From the NCBI RefSeq assembly GCF_003402575.1, contig NZ_BGZJ01000001.1:1672501-1736500 (forward strand): a DNA stretch of 64,000 nt, written 5' to 3'. This stretch comes from Mesosutterella multiformis (GTDB taxonomy: Bacteria; Pseudomonadota; Gammaproteobacteria; Burkholderiales; Burkholderiaceae_F). The position numbers and the translations under genes were made by a program. The notes beneath the pieces were generated by a model, which did no database searches, was not told the DNA's origin, and saw only the letters and a program-made list of their open reading frames with translations. This document shows, one piece after another, positions 25,516 to 34,651 of the stretch; within the stretch, counting starts at the first letter, position 1; every line of letters begins with the position of its first letter.

Positions 25516-26157
25516 TACTTTCTCCTAGATATTAGAAATGATCCGGTCTGCCACCCGGGGTGATTGGGGGTCCCGGGGACAAATGTGTGGCATACCAGAT
25601 ATGAACATTCTATTCGCTTTTCATAAAAAGTGTGAGTCTTTTTTTATTTTTTTGTATTACCTTAATTTCAATATTGTCAATCACTGAAAGTATCCCGGCA
25701 GTGCTTTTCAATGAGAATGAAAATTTCTCAATCAAACCAGTTTCATAACATCACCTGGCGCTTTCCATCCTTCTTAACTCTTTAATTTATATTCCTAATA
25801 TAGGTAAACCGACCTTACGCCAGCCTTAAGCTGAAGGTATTGAGAACTGTTCTTATTCAGACAGTCCGAGACCGCTAGTGAGGATTTTTGTACTGAAGGA
25901 TTTATGTCCCTGAGAGCCGGCTGTATTTTCAATTAAATATTTATTGAAACACAAAATTATAGTTAGACGACTAATGGATTTCATCCAAAAGCAGGTCCCG
26001 ATTAGGAATTTTTCTGTCGTTTTTCAGTATCAGACCGGATACTGATGAACTCAAAAATCACAGAGGAAACCGACTGAGACGGGTATCTTTCCTGAATGGA
26101 AAGCTCGGCTGGAAGGCGGGAACGCAGGAACCGGGGGGAACAACCCCGCATACATAA
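25516..26157. other. AT-rich intergenic block upstream of rubrerythrin
   Basis: About 640 bp with no gene that I can support. Directly before rubrerythrin are two short GC hairpins (CACCCGGGGTG and GTCCCGGGGAC). The rest is AT-rich, similar in composition to the adhesin leaders, with ATTTATTGAAA near 25945 resembling part of the shared 15-base motif, but no adhesin follows. Confidence 0.5.
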
Positions 26158-26161
26158 GAAA

Positions 26162-26198
26162 AGAGCCCGAAATGCCTCTTAGAAGCACTCCGGGCTCT
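26162..26198 (-). terminator. Terminator after tRNA-Leu
   Basis: AGAGCCCG (26162-26169) pairs with CGGGCTCT (26191-26198). On the minus strand TTTTCTT follows. It lies seven bases past the tRNA CCA end. Confidence 0.85.
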
Positions 26199-26204
26199 GA
26201 AAAC

Positions 26205-26292
26205 TGGTGCGGAGAGCCGGACTTGAACCGGCACGCCCTCAACGGGCGTCAGGACCTAAACCTGGTGCGTCTACCAATTTCGCCATCCCCGC
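26205..26292 (-). tRNA. tRNA-Leu (anticodon UAG)
   Basis: A complete type II tRNA on the minus strand: acceptor GCGGGGA pairs with TCTCCGC, D-arm GCGAAATTGGTAGACGC, anticodon loop TTTAGGT (UAG), long variable arm CGCCCGTTGAGGGCG, T-arm GCCGGTTCAAGTCCGGC and encoded CCA. The outermost anticodon stem pair is C-A. Confidence 0.95.
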
Positions 26293-26384
26293 GCACGAAG
26301 GCTCTATTTTACAGAAAAACTCTGAAAAGTGCCTTCAAAAAAGCTGTGCAGATTTAAAAAATCAGAGTCGCAGCCAGGGTGGCG

Positions 26385-27236
26385 TTACTTGGCTGCGGGC
26401 TTCTCGGAACCGCAGCCGCAGGTGCAGCCGCCTTCCTCATGCTCGTGATGGTGACCACCGCAGCCGCATTCACCCTCTTCATGCTCGTGGTGATGGCCGC
26501 CGCAGCAGCACTCGCCTTCTTCATGATCGTGGTGATGACCGCCGCAGCCGCATTCGCCCTCTTCATGCTCATGGTGATGGCCGCCGCAGCCGCACCCGCA
26601 CTCTTCCTCTTCGTGATCGTGGTGGTGACCGCCGCAGCCGCAGCTACACTCTTCCTCTTCGTGCTCATGGTGGTGACCGCCGCAGCCGCATCCACACTCC
26701 TCTTCCTCGTGGTGATGGTGATGACCGCCACAGCCGCAGCCGCATTCATCGTCGTCATCGTGATGGTGGTGATGGCCGCCGCAGCCACACCCGCAGCCGC
26801 AGGAATCCATAACGATCGGGGTGAAGGGTTCAGTGACTTCGGTATAGGTGAGGCCGATCTGCTTCAGCGCAAGCCCCAGGTCTTCGTCCGCCGCGACACC
26901 GAAACCATCCTCAGTCTGAGACACGCGGTAGCCGCGCATCAGAAGAGCGGAACCCGCCTGCTGCATCAGATTCATATCGCCCGTGACATGGAACACGACT
27001 TCAGGCGCCGCGCTCACCGCGTAGAGCTGCCCATGATCATCCATCAGGATGTCATCGATCTCAAGCGGACGCAGTTCATCAACCGAAACCGTCACTTCGT
27101 ACGCTTCGCCGCCCGCCTCAAAGGTGGAGGGAAGCTCAGCGCGGAAGGCGCTAATCAGGGGGATTTGCTTCATTCTCGCGAGGAGAACAGGAGCGGGCTT
27201 CGATCCCGCCGGAAGGATTTTGGTGAGCGTGGTCAT
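26385..27236 (-). CDS. UreE-like nickel chaperone with giant His/Cys/Gly repeat tail
   Basis: Residues about 25-145 follow the UreE pattern: LRPLEIDDILMDDHG, then a second domain with AAPEVVFHVTG, MNLMQQAGSALLMRGYRV, DEDLGLALKQIGL and EVTEPFTP. UreE hands nickel to urease. Residues 146-283 are a tail of eight repeats such as GCGGHHHHHEEEECGC, with about 34 His and 26 Cys, far larger than usual UreE His tails and unusual in mixing Cys and Asp/Glu. It could store nickel or zinc. No urease gene is in the window, so nickel supply to a hydrogenase or plain metal buffering is possible. ATG 27236 is preferred over an upstream TTG. UreE kinship is moderately certain. Confidence 0.75.
   Translation of the reverse strand: MTTLTKILPAGSKPAPVLLARMKQIPLISAFRAELPSTFEAGGEAYEVTVSVDELRPLEIDDILMDDHGQLYAVSAAPEVVFHVTGDMNLMQQAGSALLMRGYRVSQTEDGFGVAADEDLGLALKQIGLTYTEVTEPFTPIVMDSCGCGCGCGGHHHHHDDDDECGCGCGGHHHHHEEEECGCGCGGHHHEHEEEECSCGCGGHHHDHEEEECGCGCGGHHHEHEEGECGCGGHHHDHEEGECCCGGHHHEHEEGECGCGGHHHEHEEGGCTCGCGSEKPAAK
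26388..26801 (-). repeat. Tandem repeats encoding the His/Cys tail
   Basis: Roughly eight units of 42-48 bp encode GGHHHxHEExEC blocks. Neighbouring units are nearly identical, so the length could vary between strains by slippage or recombination. The opposite strand shows long spurious open frames because of the low complexity. Confidence 0.85.
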
Positions 27237-27313
27237 TGTGTAATTTCCAGGCAATATGGGTTATTTGATGCGGGAAAGTATACCGATTCAGTCCGGGGCC
27301 GGTGAGGCGTTCT

Positions 27314-28699
27314 TTACTCCATCCCCTGCACCGCAGCGACCGCTTCCGAGAGCTTATCCACCGGGATCACCTCAAGCCCCTCAATCGGTTCTTTCGGCTT
27401 ATTGGCGCGCGGGATGATGGCGCGTGAGAACCCGAGCTTCGCGGCCTCGCGGAGCCGCTCCTGGCCGCGCGGCGCGGGACGCACCTCGCCCGCGAGACCG
27501 ATTTCACCGAACACCACGAGCCCCTTCGGGAGCGCCCGGTTACGGATCGAGGAAATGATGGCGAGCAGCACCGCGAGGTCAGTCGCCGGTTCCGAGATCT
27601 TCATGCCGCCCACGGCGTTCACAAAGACATCCTGATCAAAGCAGCTCACCCCGGCGTGACGGTGGAGGACCGCGAGGAGCATTGAAAGACGCTGCAGATC
27701 AAGGCCGACCGAAAGCCGCTTCGGGGTCGGCGAGTGTGAGTCATCCACCAGAGCCTGAATTTCGACGAGAAGCGGCCGTGTCCCCTCCTGCGTCACAAGA
27801 ATCACGGAACCCGGGACACTCTCCCGGTATTCGGAAAGGAAAATCGCGGACGGGTTCGAGACACCGCGGAGGCCGTGGTCCGTCATACCGAAGACCCCAA
27901 GTTCATTCACGGCGCCGAAACGGTTTTTGAACGCGCGGATGAGGCGGAAGTTGGAGTGCGTATCGCCTTCAAAGTAAAGCACGGTGTCGACGATATGCTC
28001 GAGCACCCGGGGACCGGCAAGCGACCCTTCTTTCGTGACATGGCCGACAAAAACAAGCGTCGTGCCCGAGGTCTTCGCGAGACGCGTAAGCCGGGCCGCG
28101 CATTCGCGCACCTGGGAGACCGAGCCCGGCGCGGAATTGAGTTCAGAGGAGAAAATCGTCTGGATCGAGTCGATCACGACGAAGTCCGGTTTCTCCGCCA
28201 CGATCACCTGTTCGATCGTCTCAAGCTGAATTTCACTCATCAGCCGGATCCCGTCAGGACGGAGCTCAAGACGCTTCGCGCGCATCGCGACCTGTCCCGC
28301 GCTTTCTTCACCGGATACATAGAGTGTTTTCATGCCGCGCCCGACGAGCCGCGCCGTGACCTGAAGGAGAAGCGTGGATTTCCCGATACCCGGATCACCG
28401 CCGATCAGAGATACGCCTCCGGGCACAAGTCCTCCGCCCATCACGCGGTCAAATTCGCGGAGCCCGGTCAGAATCCGCGGAAGGCCCTCTGCCTGAACGC
28501 TGGAGAGATCCTTCACTTCAGTCGACTCAATAATCGCCTGGCTGCGGTGGCGGTCAGAGCCATAGCGGGCGCTGACACCCTCCTCCACCTTATATTCGGA
28601 GAGTGTGTTCCAGGCGTGGCAGTTCGGGCATTGTCCCATCCATTTTGGGAAACTCTCCCCGCATTGGCTGCAAACATAAACCGTTTTTGACTTTGCCAT
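27314..28699 (-). CDS. radA: DNA repair protein RadA
   Basis: RecA-like branch-migration ATPase of 461 aa acting in recombinational repair. N-terminal zinc finger CSQCGE and CPNCHAW, Walker A GGDPGIGKSTLL, the RadA-specific KNRFG motif (FKNRFGAVNE), and a C-terminal Lon-like domain. Normal length. It may share a transcript with the upstream alr gene (94 bp gap). Confidence 0.97.
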   Translation of the reverse strand: MAKSKTVYVCSQCGESFPKWMGQCPNCHAWNTLSEYKVEEGVSARYGSDRHRSQAIIESTEVKDLSSVQAEGLPRILTGLREFDRVMGGGLVPGGVSLIGGDPGIGKSTLLLQVTARLVGRGMKTLYVSGEESAGQVAMRAKRLELRPDGIRLMSEIQLETIEQVIVAEKPDFVVIDSIQTIFSSELNSAPGSVSQVRECAARLTRLAKTSGTTLVFVGHVTKEGSLAGPRVLEHIVDTVLYFEGDTHSNFRLIRAFKNRFGAVNELGVFGMTDHGLRGVSNPSAIFLSEYRESVPGSVILVTQEGTRPLLVEIQALVDDSHSPTPKRLSVGLDLQRLSMLLAVLHRHAGVSCFDQDVFVNAVGGMKISEPATDLAVLLAIISSIRNRALPKGLVVFGEIGLAGEVRPAPRGQERLREAAKLGFSRAIIPRANKPKEPIEGLEVIPVDKLSEAVAAVQGME

Positions 28700-28793
28700 T
28701 TCTGCCGCTCCGTAGACTGATCAGGGCCGGGATCCCTCGGATCCACAGCCCTGCGGTTGAAGCTTTTAGTTTACAGAAAGGAGGACACCTGAA

Positions 28794-29885
28794 TCAGAGA
28801 GTCCCTTCTGTCTCCCGGACAGGAACGCGCGGCAGCACGCTGCAGATCAGCTCATACCCAATCGTGCCGACCGAACCCGCGATCTCGTTCACCGGAATAT
28901 GCTGTCCCCAGAGTTCCACCCAGCTTCCGACATCCGCGTCCGGGAAATCGGTGATATCGATCGAAATCATGTCCATGCAGACACGCCCCGCCATCGGGAC
29001 CTTTTTCCCTTCAACCCAGACCGGGGTGCCGTTCGGAGCGGATCTCGGGTAGCCATCCGCGTAGCCGCAGGCGACGATGCCGATCCGGCTCGGACGCGGC
29101 GCGATCCACTTGGAGCCGTAACCGACCGCCTCACCCTTCTCAATATGCTGGACCGCGATAATCTTCGCGCGGAGCGTCTGCGCCGGAATAATGTCGAGTG
29201 TTTTCTCGGACACCGTCGAATCCGGGCTCACGCCGTAAAGCGCGATGCCTGCGCGGACCGCGTTCCCTTTCACCTCAGGGTGGAAGAGCATGCCGGTCGT
29301 CGCAGCGAGACACGCCCCTTCGGGGTCGTTCGCGAGATCACCGAGCCGGTCCAGCTGCCGGCCGACTGTCGCCGGGCCGTTCTCTTTATAAGAAGGGTCA
29401 CCGTTTGCGAAGTGCGTGAGAACGCCGTAGCTCGTCACCCCGGGAATCGCGTGAAGCCGGGTTCTGACCGCTTCCACTTCGGATGGCCGGAAGCCGAGAC
29501 GGCTCATGCCGGTGTTCACGCCGATATAGCAGCCGAGGCGCAGCCCCTTGTGATGCTCCAGAATGGAAAGGAGCCGCTCCGAATGAACGATCACGTCAGC
29601 TCCTGCTTCCTGAATAGGCTCGAGGTCCTCTTCATCAAAGAACCCTTCAATCATCAGGATCCGTTTCTTCCAGCCGAGACGCCGCAGCTTCAGCGCGTCA
29701 CCGATATCGAGGATCGCGAGACCGTCCGCCTCAGCGAACCCTTTCACAATATGCTCCAGTCCGTGACCGTAGCCGTTTGCCTTCACCACAGCCCAGAGGA
29801 ACCGGCCGCGCGCCGCCTCCCGCATTTTCTGGCAGTTGTGGCGCAGTGCGTCCATATGAATGACAAGCTCTATGGGACGAGACAT
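28794..29885 (-). CDS. alr: Alanine racemase
   Basis: PLP-dependent racemase of 363 aa providing D-alanine for peptidoglycan. The PLP lysine is in WAVVKANGYGHG, the other catalytic residue is Tyr in AVGYGSKW, and the loop motif NTGMSRLGF is present (usually DTGMHRLGF). It lies upstream of radA on the same strand, an arrangement common in betaproteobacteria. Confidence 0.95.
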   Translation of the reverse strand: MSRPIELVIHMDALRHNCQKMREAARGRFLWAVVKANGYGHGLEHIVKGFAEADGLAILDIGDALKLRRLGWKKRILMIEGFFDEEDLEPIQEAGADVIVHSERLLSILEHHKGLRLGCYIGVNTGMSRLGFRPSEVEAVRTRLHAIPGVTSYGVLTHFANGDPSYKENGPATVGRQLDRLGDLANDPEGACLAATTGMLFHPEVKGNAVRAGIALYGVSPDSTVSEKTLDIIPAQTLRAKIIAVQHIEKGEAVGYGSKWIAPRPSRIGIVACGYADGYPRSAPNGTPVWVEGKKVPMAGRVCMDMISIDITDFPDADVGSWVELWGQHIPVNEIAGSVGTIGYELICSVLPRVPVRETEGTL

Positions 29886-30231
29886 TTTCTAAACTTTCCT
29901 GATTTATTCTGATTCTGTAGATGAATGATCCCTGGCGGTCGTTCCCGCTTTTTTCCGCATAGCGGCGGAGCGCCGGAAGGAAACTGTCCGGAAACTTTAC
30001 CACTATGGCCCGGCACCCGAGTTAACCCCCGGGATCGTTTAACCTGAGGCCTCCGTGCGATAAAGTGTAAGTTTCCGTTTTTCTTTTAGATTTCGGGACG
30101 GAAAACCGGTAGACTCCGGCACGGCTTTCTGAGACCGCGTCACAAATCCCGCCTTTCCGCTATATTTACCTAGGCGGTTCTGCTGCGTCATCTCTGAACT
30201 GCCCACTTTTCAAGGAATATAAGGGAGACAA
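29886..30231. other. Divergent intergenic region alr / lplT
   Basis: About 350 bp without a gene. A small hairpin CGGCG-GAG-CGCCG lies near 29963-29975. The ribosome site AAGGGAG precedes lplT. No convincing promoter pair could be picked. Confidence 0.4.
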
Positions 30232-31569
30232 ATGAATCGCGGGTTTTACACGATCATGGCGGCGCAGTTTTTTTCAAGCCTCGCCGATAACGCTCTCCTC
30301 ATCGCTGCCATCGCGCTGCTCTCCGAGCTCGCCGCCCCTGCCTGGATGACTCCGCTCCTGCGACTCTGCTTCACGCTGAGCTACATCATCTTTGCGGCGT
30401 ATGTAGGAATTTTTGCGGACAGCATGCCGAAAGGCCGCGTCATGTTCCTCACGAACACGCTGAAAGCGGTGGGCTGTCTCTTTATGCTTTTCGGGGGCCA
30501 CCCGCTTCTCGCCTACGCGATCGTCGGTCTTGGCGCCGCGGCTTACTCCCCCGCCAAATACGGCATCCTCACGGAACTCCTCCCCCCGGATAAACTCGTT
30601 GTGGCTAACGGCTGGATCGAAGGCCTCACGGTGATTTCGATCATTCTCGGCGTAGTGCTCGGCGGTGCCCTGATTCTTCCGGCTGTCGCGGATCCGGTGC
30701 TCGCCGCGGGCGTCCTCCAGACAATCGGCATTCATACAAGAGCCGGCGCCGCGATCTCGATCGTTTTCTTTATTTACCTCATTGCCGCGGCCTGCAATCT
30801 CTTTATTCCGGACACCGGCGTGCGGTACCCGAAAGCGGATTTCGAACCGATCAAAACGGTCTGCAATTTCCTCGGCTCCTGCAAAGCGCTTTGGACCGAT
30901 AAGCTTGGACAGACGTCGCTTGCCGTCACCTCGATGTTCTGGGGCGCGGGCGCTGTGCTGCAGTTCCTAGTGCTCTCCTGGGCTGACACGAATTTCGGCC
31001 TCAATCTCTCACAGGCCTCCATTCTTCAGGCCGTGGTCTCTGTCGGCATCGCAATCGGCGCGGTCGGCGCCGCGACCTTTGTGCCGCTTAAGAAGTGCCT
31101 CAAGGTACTCCCGATGGGCGTTCTGATGGGGGTCGTCGTGGTCTTTGCCGCGCACTTCAACCGCGCGATGGCGCCTTCCGTCATCACGCTTCCGGGCGGT
31201 TTTGAAATCTCCTGGGCGATCATCATCGCGGGCTGCATCATGGTGCTTGTCGGCGCGCTTGCCGGCTTCTTCGTAGTGCCGATGAACGCCCTCCTTCAGA
31301 ACCGCGGCTTTGTTCTGATGAGCGCGGGCCGCTCGATCGCCGTCCAGAACTTCAACGAAAATTCGTCGATGCTGATCATGCTTGGCATCTACTCGCTCAT
31401 GATCAAGGGAGGCCTCACCTCCACCCGCATCATGGAGATCTTCGGCGCCTTTGTCGCGATCGGGATGATCATTGTGATCCTCACGCACCGCCGCAACGCG
31501 ATCGGTCAGGATCTCTCCAGCATGATCGGAGAAGAAAGCCCGCATCTGCAGAACGGGAAAGAGAAGTAG
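30232..31569 (+). CDS. lplT: Lysophospholipid transporter LplT
   Basis: Major-facilitator protein of 445 aa that flips lysophospholipids across the inner membrane for re-acylation. About 12 hydrophobic segments; the LplT-specific start is RGFYTIMAAQFFSSLADNAL, and GAAAYSPAKYGILTELLP near residue 100 is diagnostic. In many bacteria it is fused or linked to aas; no acyltransferase gene is adjacent here. A strong terminator follows. Confidence 0.93.
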   Translation: MNRGFYTIMAAQFFSSLADNALLIAAIALLSELAAPAWMTPLLRLCFTLSYIIFAAYVGIFADSMPKGRVMFLTNTLKAVGCLFMLFGGHPLLAYAIVGLGAAAYSPAKYGILTELLPPDKLVVANGWIEGLTVISIILGVVLGGALILPAVADPVLAAGVLQTIGIHTRAGAAISIVFFIYLIAAACNLFIPDTGVRYPKADFEPIKTVCNFLGSCKALWTDKLGQTSLAVTSMFWGAGAVLQFLVLSWADTNFGLNLSQASILQAVVSVGIAIGAVGAATFVPLKKCLKVLPMGVLMGVVVVFAAHFNRAMAPSVITLPGGFEISWAIIIAGCIMVLVGALAGFFVVPMNALLQNRGFVLMSAGRSIAVQNFNENSSMLIMLGIYSLMIKGGLTSTRIMEIFGAFVAIGMIIVILTHRRNAIGQDLSSMIGEESPHLQNGKEK

Positions 31570-31593
31570 AGCGGCGGATCGCTCCCCAAAAGC

Positions 31594-31624
31594 AAAGCCC
31601 GGTTGAAAAACCGGGCTTTTTTGA
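31594..31624 (+). terminator. Terminator after lplT
   Basis: AAAGCCCGGTT (31594-31604), loop GAAA, AACCGGGCTTT with six T. On the opposite strand the A-run also allows use by the convergent glycosylase operon. Confidence 0.95.
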
Positions 31625-31642
31625 TGGGCTCTGCGATGTGTG

Positions 31643-32587
31643 TCAGGCCGCTTCCGCTTCTTTCAGCGTCCGCTTCACAAAGAGCAGATCGTGCCAGCAC
31701 TTTTCCTTATCCGCGAGGTTCCGGAGGAGGTACGAGGGGTGATACGTCACGATCACCGGAACCTTCTTCCCAGCGACCTCGATTTCGAAAAGCTTTCCGC
31801 GGAGACGGCTGATCGCCTGATCAGTGCCGAGAACCGCTGACGCCGCGGGGCGGCCCATCAGCACGAGAACCTTGGGGGCGAGGAGCTGAAGCTGCCGGTC
31901 AAGGAAATGGCGGCAGACCGCGACTTCCTCGGGCTTCGGATCGCGGTTATGCGGCGGACGGCATTTAAGCACGTTGATGATCGCGATGTCCTTCCCGCGC
32001 TGCAGCCCGACAGACTCCAGCGCCTTCGTGAGAAGCTGACCGCTCTTCCCGACAAAAGGCTTCCCCTGGAGATCTTCTTCCGCCCCCGGCGCTTCGCCGA
32101 CCATCACGATCGGGCAGCCCGGAGCGCCGTCCGCGAACACGGTGCGGGTCCGCGTTTCACTGAGACCGCAGCCGTGGCAGTCAGGGAGAAGCGCCTTCAG
32201 CTGATCCCAGGTACCGTCTGTCACCTGGCTGAAGAACTTCACTGAATCCCAGCCGCTCGCAGCGTGATCAGGGAGAACCGCTGCCGGCATGGAAGACGAC
32301 ACGGTGGGAGACACCGCCTGCGCCGCACGGCGCGGCGCCTGAGTTATCGGGCTCGCGTGAACCGGCTGCGACGGAGCTGTCACCGAAGCCCGGGATACAC
32401 GGGACACACGGGGTGCGGGTGCCACCGGGCGCGGCTGAGGCGTCGCTTCCGCAGCCGGAGCCGCGGGAGCCTCAATCGCCTTCGGCACGCCTCGGACCGG
32501 CACTGACGGATCCTCTTCTGCCCGGAGAATCCACTCAGGGCCAAGCCCCATCGCCTTCCAGATCGCGGATTGCCGTGCGTCAAGCAT
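31643..32587 (-). CDS. Uracil-DNA glycosylase, family 4 type
   Basis: Removes uracil from DNA. The protein is 314 aa. A long Ala/Pro-rich linker (about residues 35-105) precedes the catalytic domain, which carries GEAPGAEED, KPFVGKSGQLL, INVLKCRPPHNRDP and the C-terminal YHPSYLLR. Four cysteines for a 4Fe-4S cluster are visible: CHGCGL, Cys in LKCRPP and Cys in VCRHFL. Its start overlaps the 3' end of rimI by 8 bp, and it is the last gene of tsaB-rimI-udg. Confidence 0.93.
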   Translation of the reverse strand: MLDARQSAIWKAMGLGPEWILRAEEDPSVPVRGVPKAIEAPAAPAAEATPQPRPVAPAPRVSRVSRASVTAPSQPVHASPITQAPRRAAQAVSPTVSSSMPAAVLPDHAASGWDSVKFFSQVTDGTWDQLKALLPDCHGCGLSETRTRTVFADGAPGCPIVMVGEAPGAEEDLQGKPFVGKSGQLLTKALESVGLQRGKDIAIINVLKCRPPHNRDPKPEEVAVCRHFLDRQLQLLAPKVLVLMGRPAASAVLGTDQAISRLRGKLFEIEVAGKKVPVIVTYHPSYLLRNLADKEKCWHDLLFVKRTLKEAEAA

Positions 32588-33035
32588 GGGTGAGCATTGC
32601 CTCCATAAAGAGCGCGTCTTCGCGTGTTCCGTCGCGGTTCGCGTAGTAATCCGAAATCACCCCGGCCTGGACAAACCCCGCCTTTTTATAAATATGGATC
32701 GCGTGATCGTTTGAAGACCGCACCTGAAGCACCACGCGGAAAGCGCCTTCACGGTTCGCCTCACTCATGAGATCAGCGAGAAGCGCGGTCCCGATTCCCT
32801 TCCCCTGAAATTCCGGGGCAACCGCGAGCGTGAAGATCTCGGCCTCACCCCGCAGCTGATGAAGGACGGCGTAACCAGCCACAGTCCCGGCGTCCTCCGC
32901 GACTCTCGCGTAGCACCCGGAGCGGAGGCACGCGGCGTAGGAACCCATATCCCAGGGCTCCGTAAAAACACGCTGTTCAATCGTTTCAATCGCGGGAAGA
33001 TCCGCGGGCGTCATATTCCGAATCGCGGCTGCCAT
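32580..33035 (-). CDS. rimI: Ribosomal protein S18-alanine N-acetyltransferase RimI
   Basis: GNAT acetyltransferase of 151 aa that modifies the N-terminus of S18. The acetyl-CoA loop EFQGKGIGTALL and the C-terminal IYKKAGF are typical of the family. It sits 2 bp after tsaB and overlaps the glycosylase gene, a tight operon common in proteobacteria. Confidence 0.95.
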   Translation of the reverse strand: MAAAIRNMTPADLPAIETIEQRVFTEPWDMGSYAACLRSGCYARVAEDAGTVAGYAVLHQLRGEAEIFTLAVAPEFQGKGIGTALLADLMSEANREGAFRVVLQVRSSNDHAIHIYKKAGFVQAGVISDYYANRDGTREDALFMEAMLTHA

Positions 33036-33037
33036 CG

Positions 33038-33763
33038 TCAGAGCCTCTTTCCCGCGGCGCGCTCTTCAATCGTGAGCGCCACATGGTTACGGACGTAAAG
33101 CGGAGCGGCGAGTTCCGGAATCACGGCGAGCCCCAATTTAAAGAGAATCGCGCCGAGCGCCGCGAGATCAAGCGCCGTGACTGTCGCATCCGGATTCAGC
33201 GTCACCCGGTCACCCAGCACCGCGAACGACTCCGGGAACGCGCGGACACCGCTTCCCGAGGCGAGCGCCACGCCGAAACTCTCGGCAAGCCCCGCGAGCT
33301 CATCCGGATTCACGAGTTCAGCCGGTACGAGTTCAGAGAGCCTCGCACCCTCTTCCGCCTTCTCGTACACCGCGCAGTACGCCTGATGCATCCGGGCGTC
33401 GAAAGCCGCGAGGATTCTCGTCCCGGCGGGTTTCCCGCTGAGTTCCTTCATCGCGAGTGCTTCAAGGTTACTCGCCGCGACAATCGGCTTCTCTTTTGCC
33501 CAGGCGAGCCCCTGCGCCACGCCGCACGCGACCCGAAGCCCGGTAAAGGCTCCCGGACCCGCTCCGAACACCACGGCGTCACAGTCTGAAAGCGAGACAC
33601 CCGCTTCCCGCAGCACGGCGTCCACCTCTCCGATCAGGGACTCCGAATGCCCCGCTCCGGACTCATCAATTTTCTGGACCGAAAGACCTTCACCCGTCAC
33701 CGCGGCGGAACTCACCGGCGTTGCGGTATCAAGCGCGAGGAGCGTTGGGATTTTTGCCGACAT
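33038..33763 (-). CDS. tsaB: tRNA threonylcarbamoyladenosine biosynthesis protein TsaB
   Basis: ASKHA-fold partner of TsaD in t6A37 synthesis, 241 aa. Seen: LLALDTATPVSSAAV at the N-terminus, GHSESLI, and GPGAFTGLRVACGVAQGLA near residue 70, all diagnostic. It is the first gene of the tsaB-rimI-udg operon. Confidence 0.96.
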   Translation of the reverse strand: MSAKIPTLLALDTATPVSSAAVTGEGLSVQKIDESGAGHSESLIGEVDAVLREAGVSLSDCDAVVFGAGPGAFTGLRVACGVAQGLAWAKEKPIVAASNLEALAMKELSGKPAGTRILAAFDARMHQAYCAVYEKAEEGARLSELVPAELVNPDELAGLAESFGVALASGSGVRAFPESFAVLGDRVTLNPDATVTALDLAALGAILFKLGLAVIPELAAPLYVRNHVALTIEERAAGKRL

Positions 33764-33924
33764 TCTCTGTTCTCTTACTGAATTCCAAATACGAAAAAAG
33801 CGGGACCGCGGCTATGAATCGCGAATCCCGCCTGTCAAGAGCGCATTTTAGCGCCTCGCCGGATCGGCTTCCGGGTTTTTCCGGCGGCTTCACTCCCGAA
33901 GCCCGCCAGAGGCACGGCCTCTTC

Positions 33925-34359
33925 TCAGCGGCCTCCGTCCAGCCGGGCGTTCTCACGCGCAGACCGGACATGCATAAATTCCTGATGCACCTGAATGATC
34001 TGATTTCTCATATGCATTCTTTCCATCGGCGACATCACCGGACGGGGATCCCCCGGCTCCATGGCACCGAGCCCCTTCGGGTCGATGCTGCACTCAAAGT
34101 GGCGCCGGAACTCTTCCCGGCTGATCGGGCGAAGCTTCTCGCGAAGCGCCCGTTTTTCCGCGTCATCCATCAGCATCCAGATGTGGCGGCGGTTTTCCTG
34201 CGTCATGACAGGCCAGAGATCGACGCGCTCCTGAACGGAGAGACTCTGCCACTCAGCGGGAGTGCAGGTGCGATTGCACATAGGACCATCCTGCGCGAAC
34301 GCGGGGGAAGCCGCAGCGCAGCAGGTCGTCAGCAAAGCCAGCAGCAAAAATTTTCTCAT
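33925..34359 (-). CDS. Exported DUF3106-like protein
   Basis: The 144-aa protein has a signal peptide ending ASPAFAQD and a helical mature part in which Trp and Arg recur (EWQSLSVQERVDLW, ENRRHIWMLM, EKRALREKL), the pattern of DUF3106 proteins of beta/gammaproteobacteria, whose function is unknown. The start is MRKFLLLAL (34359); an upstream ATG would add an untypical leader. Cysteines in MCNRTC may form a disulfide. It is divergent from ompR. Confidence 0.7.
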   Translation of the reverse strand: MRKFLLLALLTTCCAAASPAFAQDGPMCNRTCTPAEWQSLSVQERVDLWPVMTQENRRHIWMLMDDAEKRALREKLRPISREEFRRHFECSIDPKGLGAMEPGDPRPVMSPMERMHMRNQIIQVHQEFMHVRSARENARLDGGR

Positions 34360-34523
34360 AGCAGTCCGAATAAGGAAATAAGTGAGGAGGAGCTTCCGCA
34401 AGGAAGGCCCCGCTCCAGAAACCGGCCGCGGAGGCTCCTCCTTTCTTCAACACCTATATCCTATTTCGATTTTTCTTAAAAAGTGCTACAAAAAGGGAGT
34501 GAAATTCTTTCAGGGCGGGTTCT

Positions 34524-34583
34524 TTTGTTACAGCTTGTTTTGGAGAGCACAAAAAAATTTGTAACAGGCCAAAATGTAACAAA
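34524..34583 (+). promoter_or_regulatory. GTAACA repeats upstream of ompR
   Basis: TTTGTTACA (34524-34532) and its exact inverse TGTAACAAA (34575-34583) flank a third TTGTAACA (34559-34566). GTAACA is repeated at 34561 and 34576, a 15-base period. OmpR-type regulators bind GnAACA repeats, so autoregulation is plausible. Confidence 0.5.
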
Positions 34584-34651
34584 CCAACCCGGAAGCAAAA
34601 ACCGGGAAGCTTTTTTCTTTAGAGAAAGAATTCTATTACAAGGGGACAGAC

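Noticed and set aside
26388-26801. CRISPR-like array
   Set aside because: The short tandem units are codon repeats of one open frame with no unique spacers and no cas genes nearby.
26379-27305. A hydrophobic plus-strand frame that looks like a membrane protein
   Set aside because: It is the reverse of the His/Cys/Glu repeats; the low-complexity code for GHHHHEEEC reads as Ala/Val-rich on the other strand.
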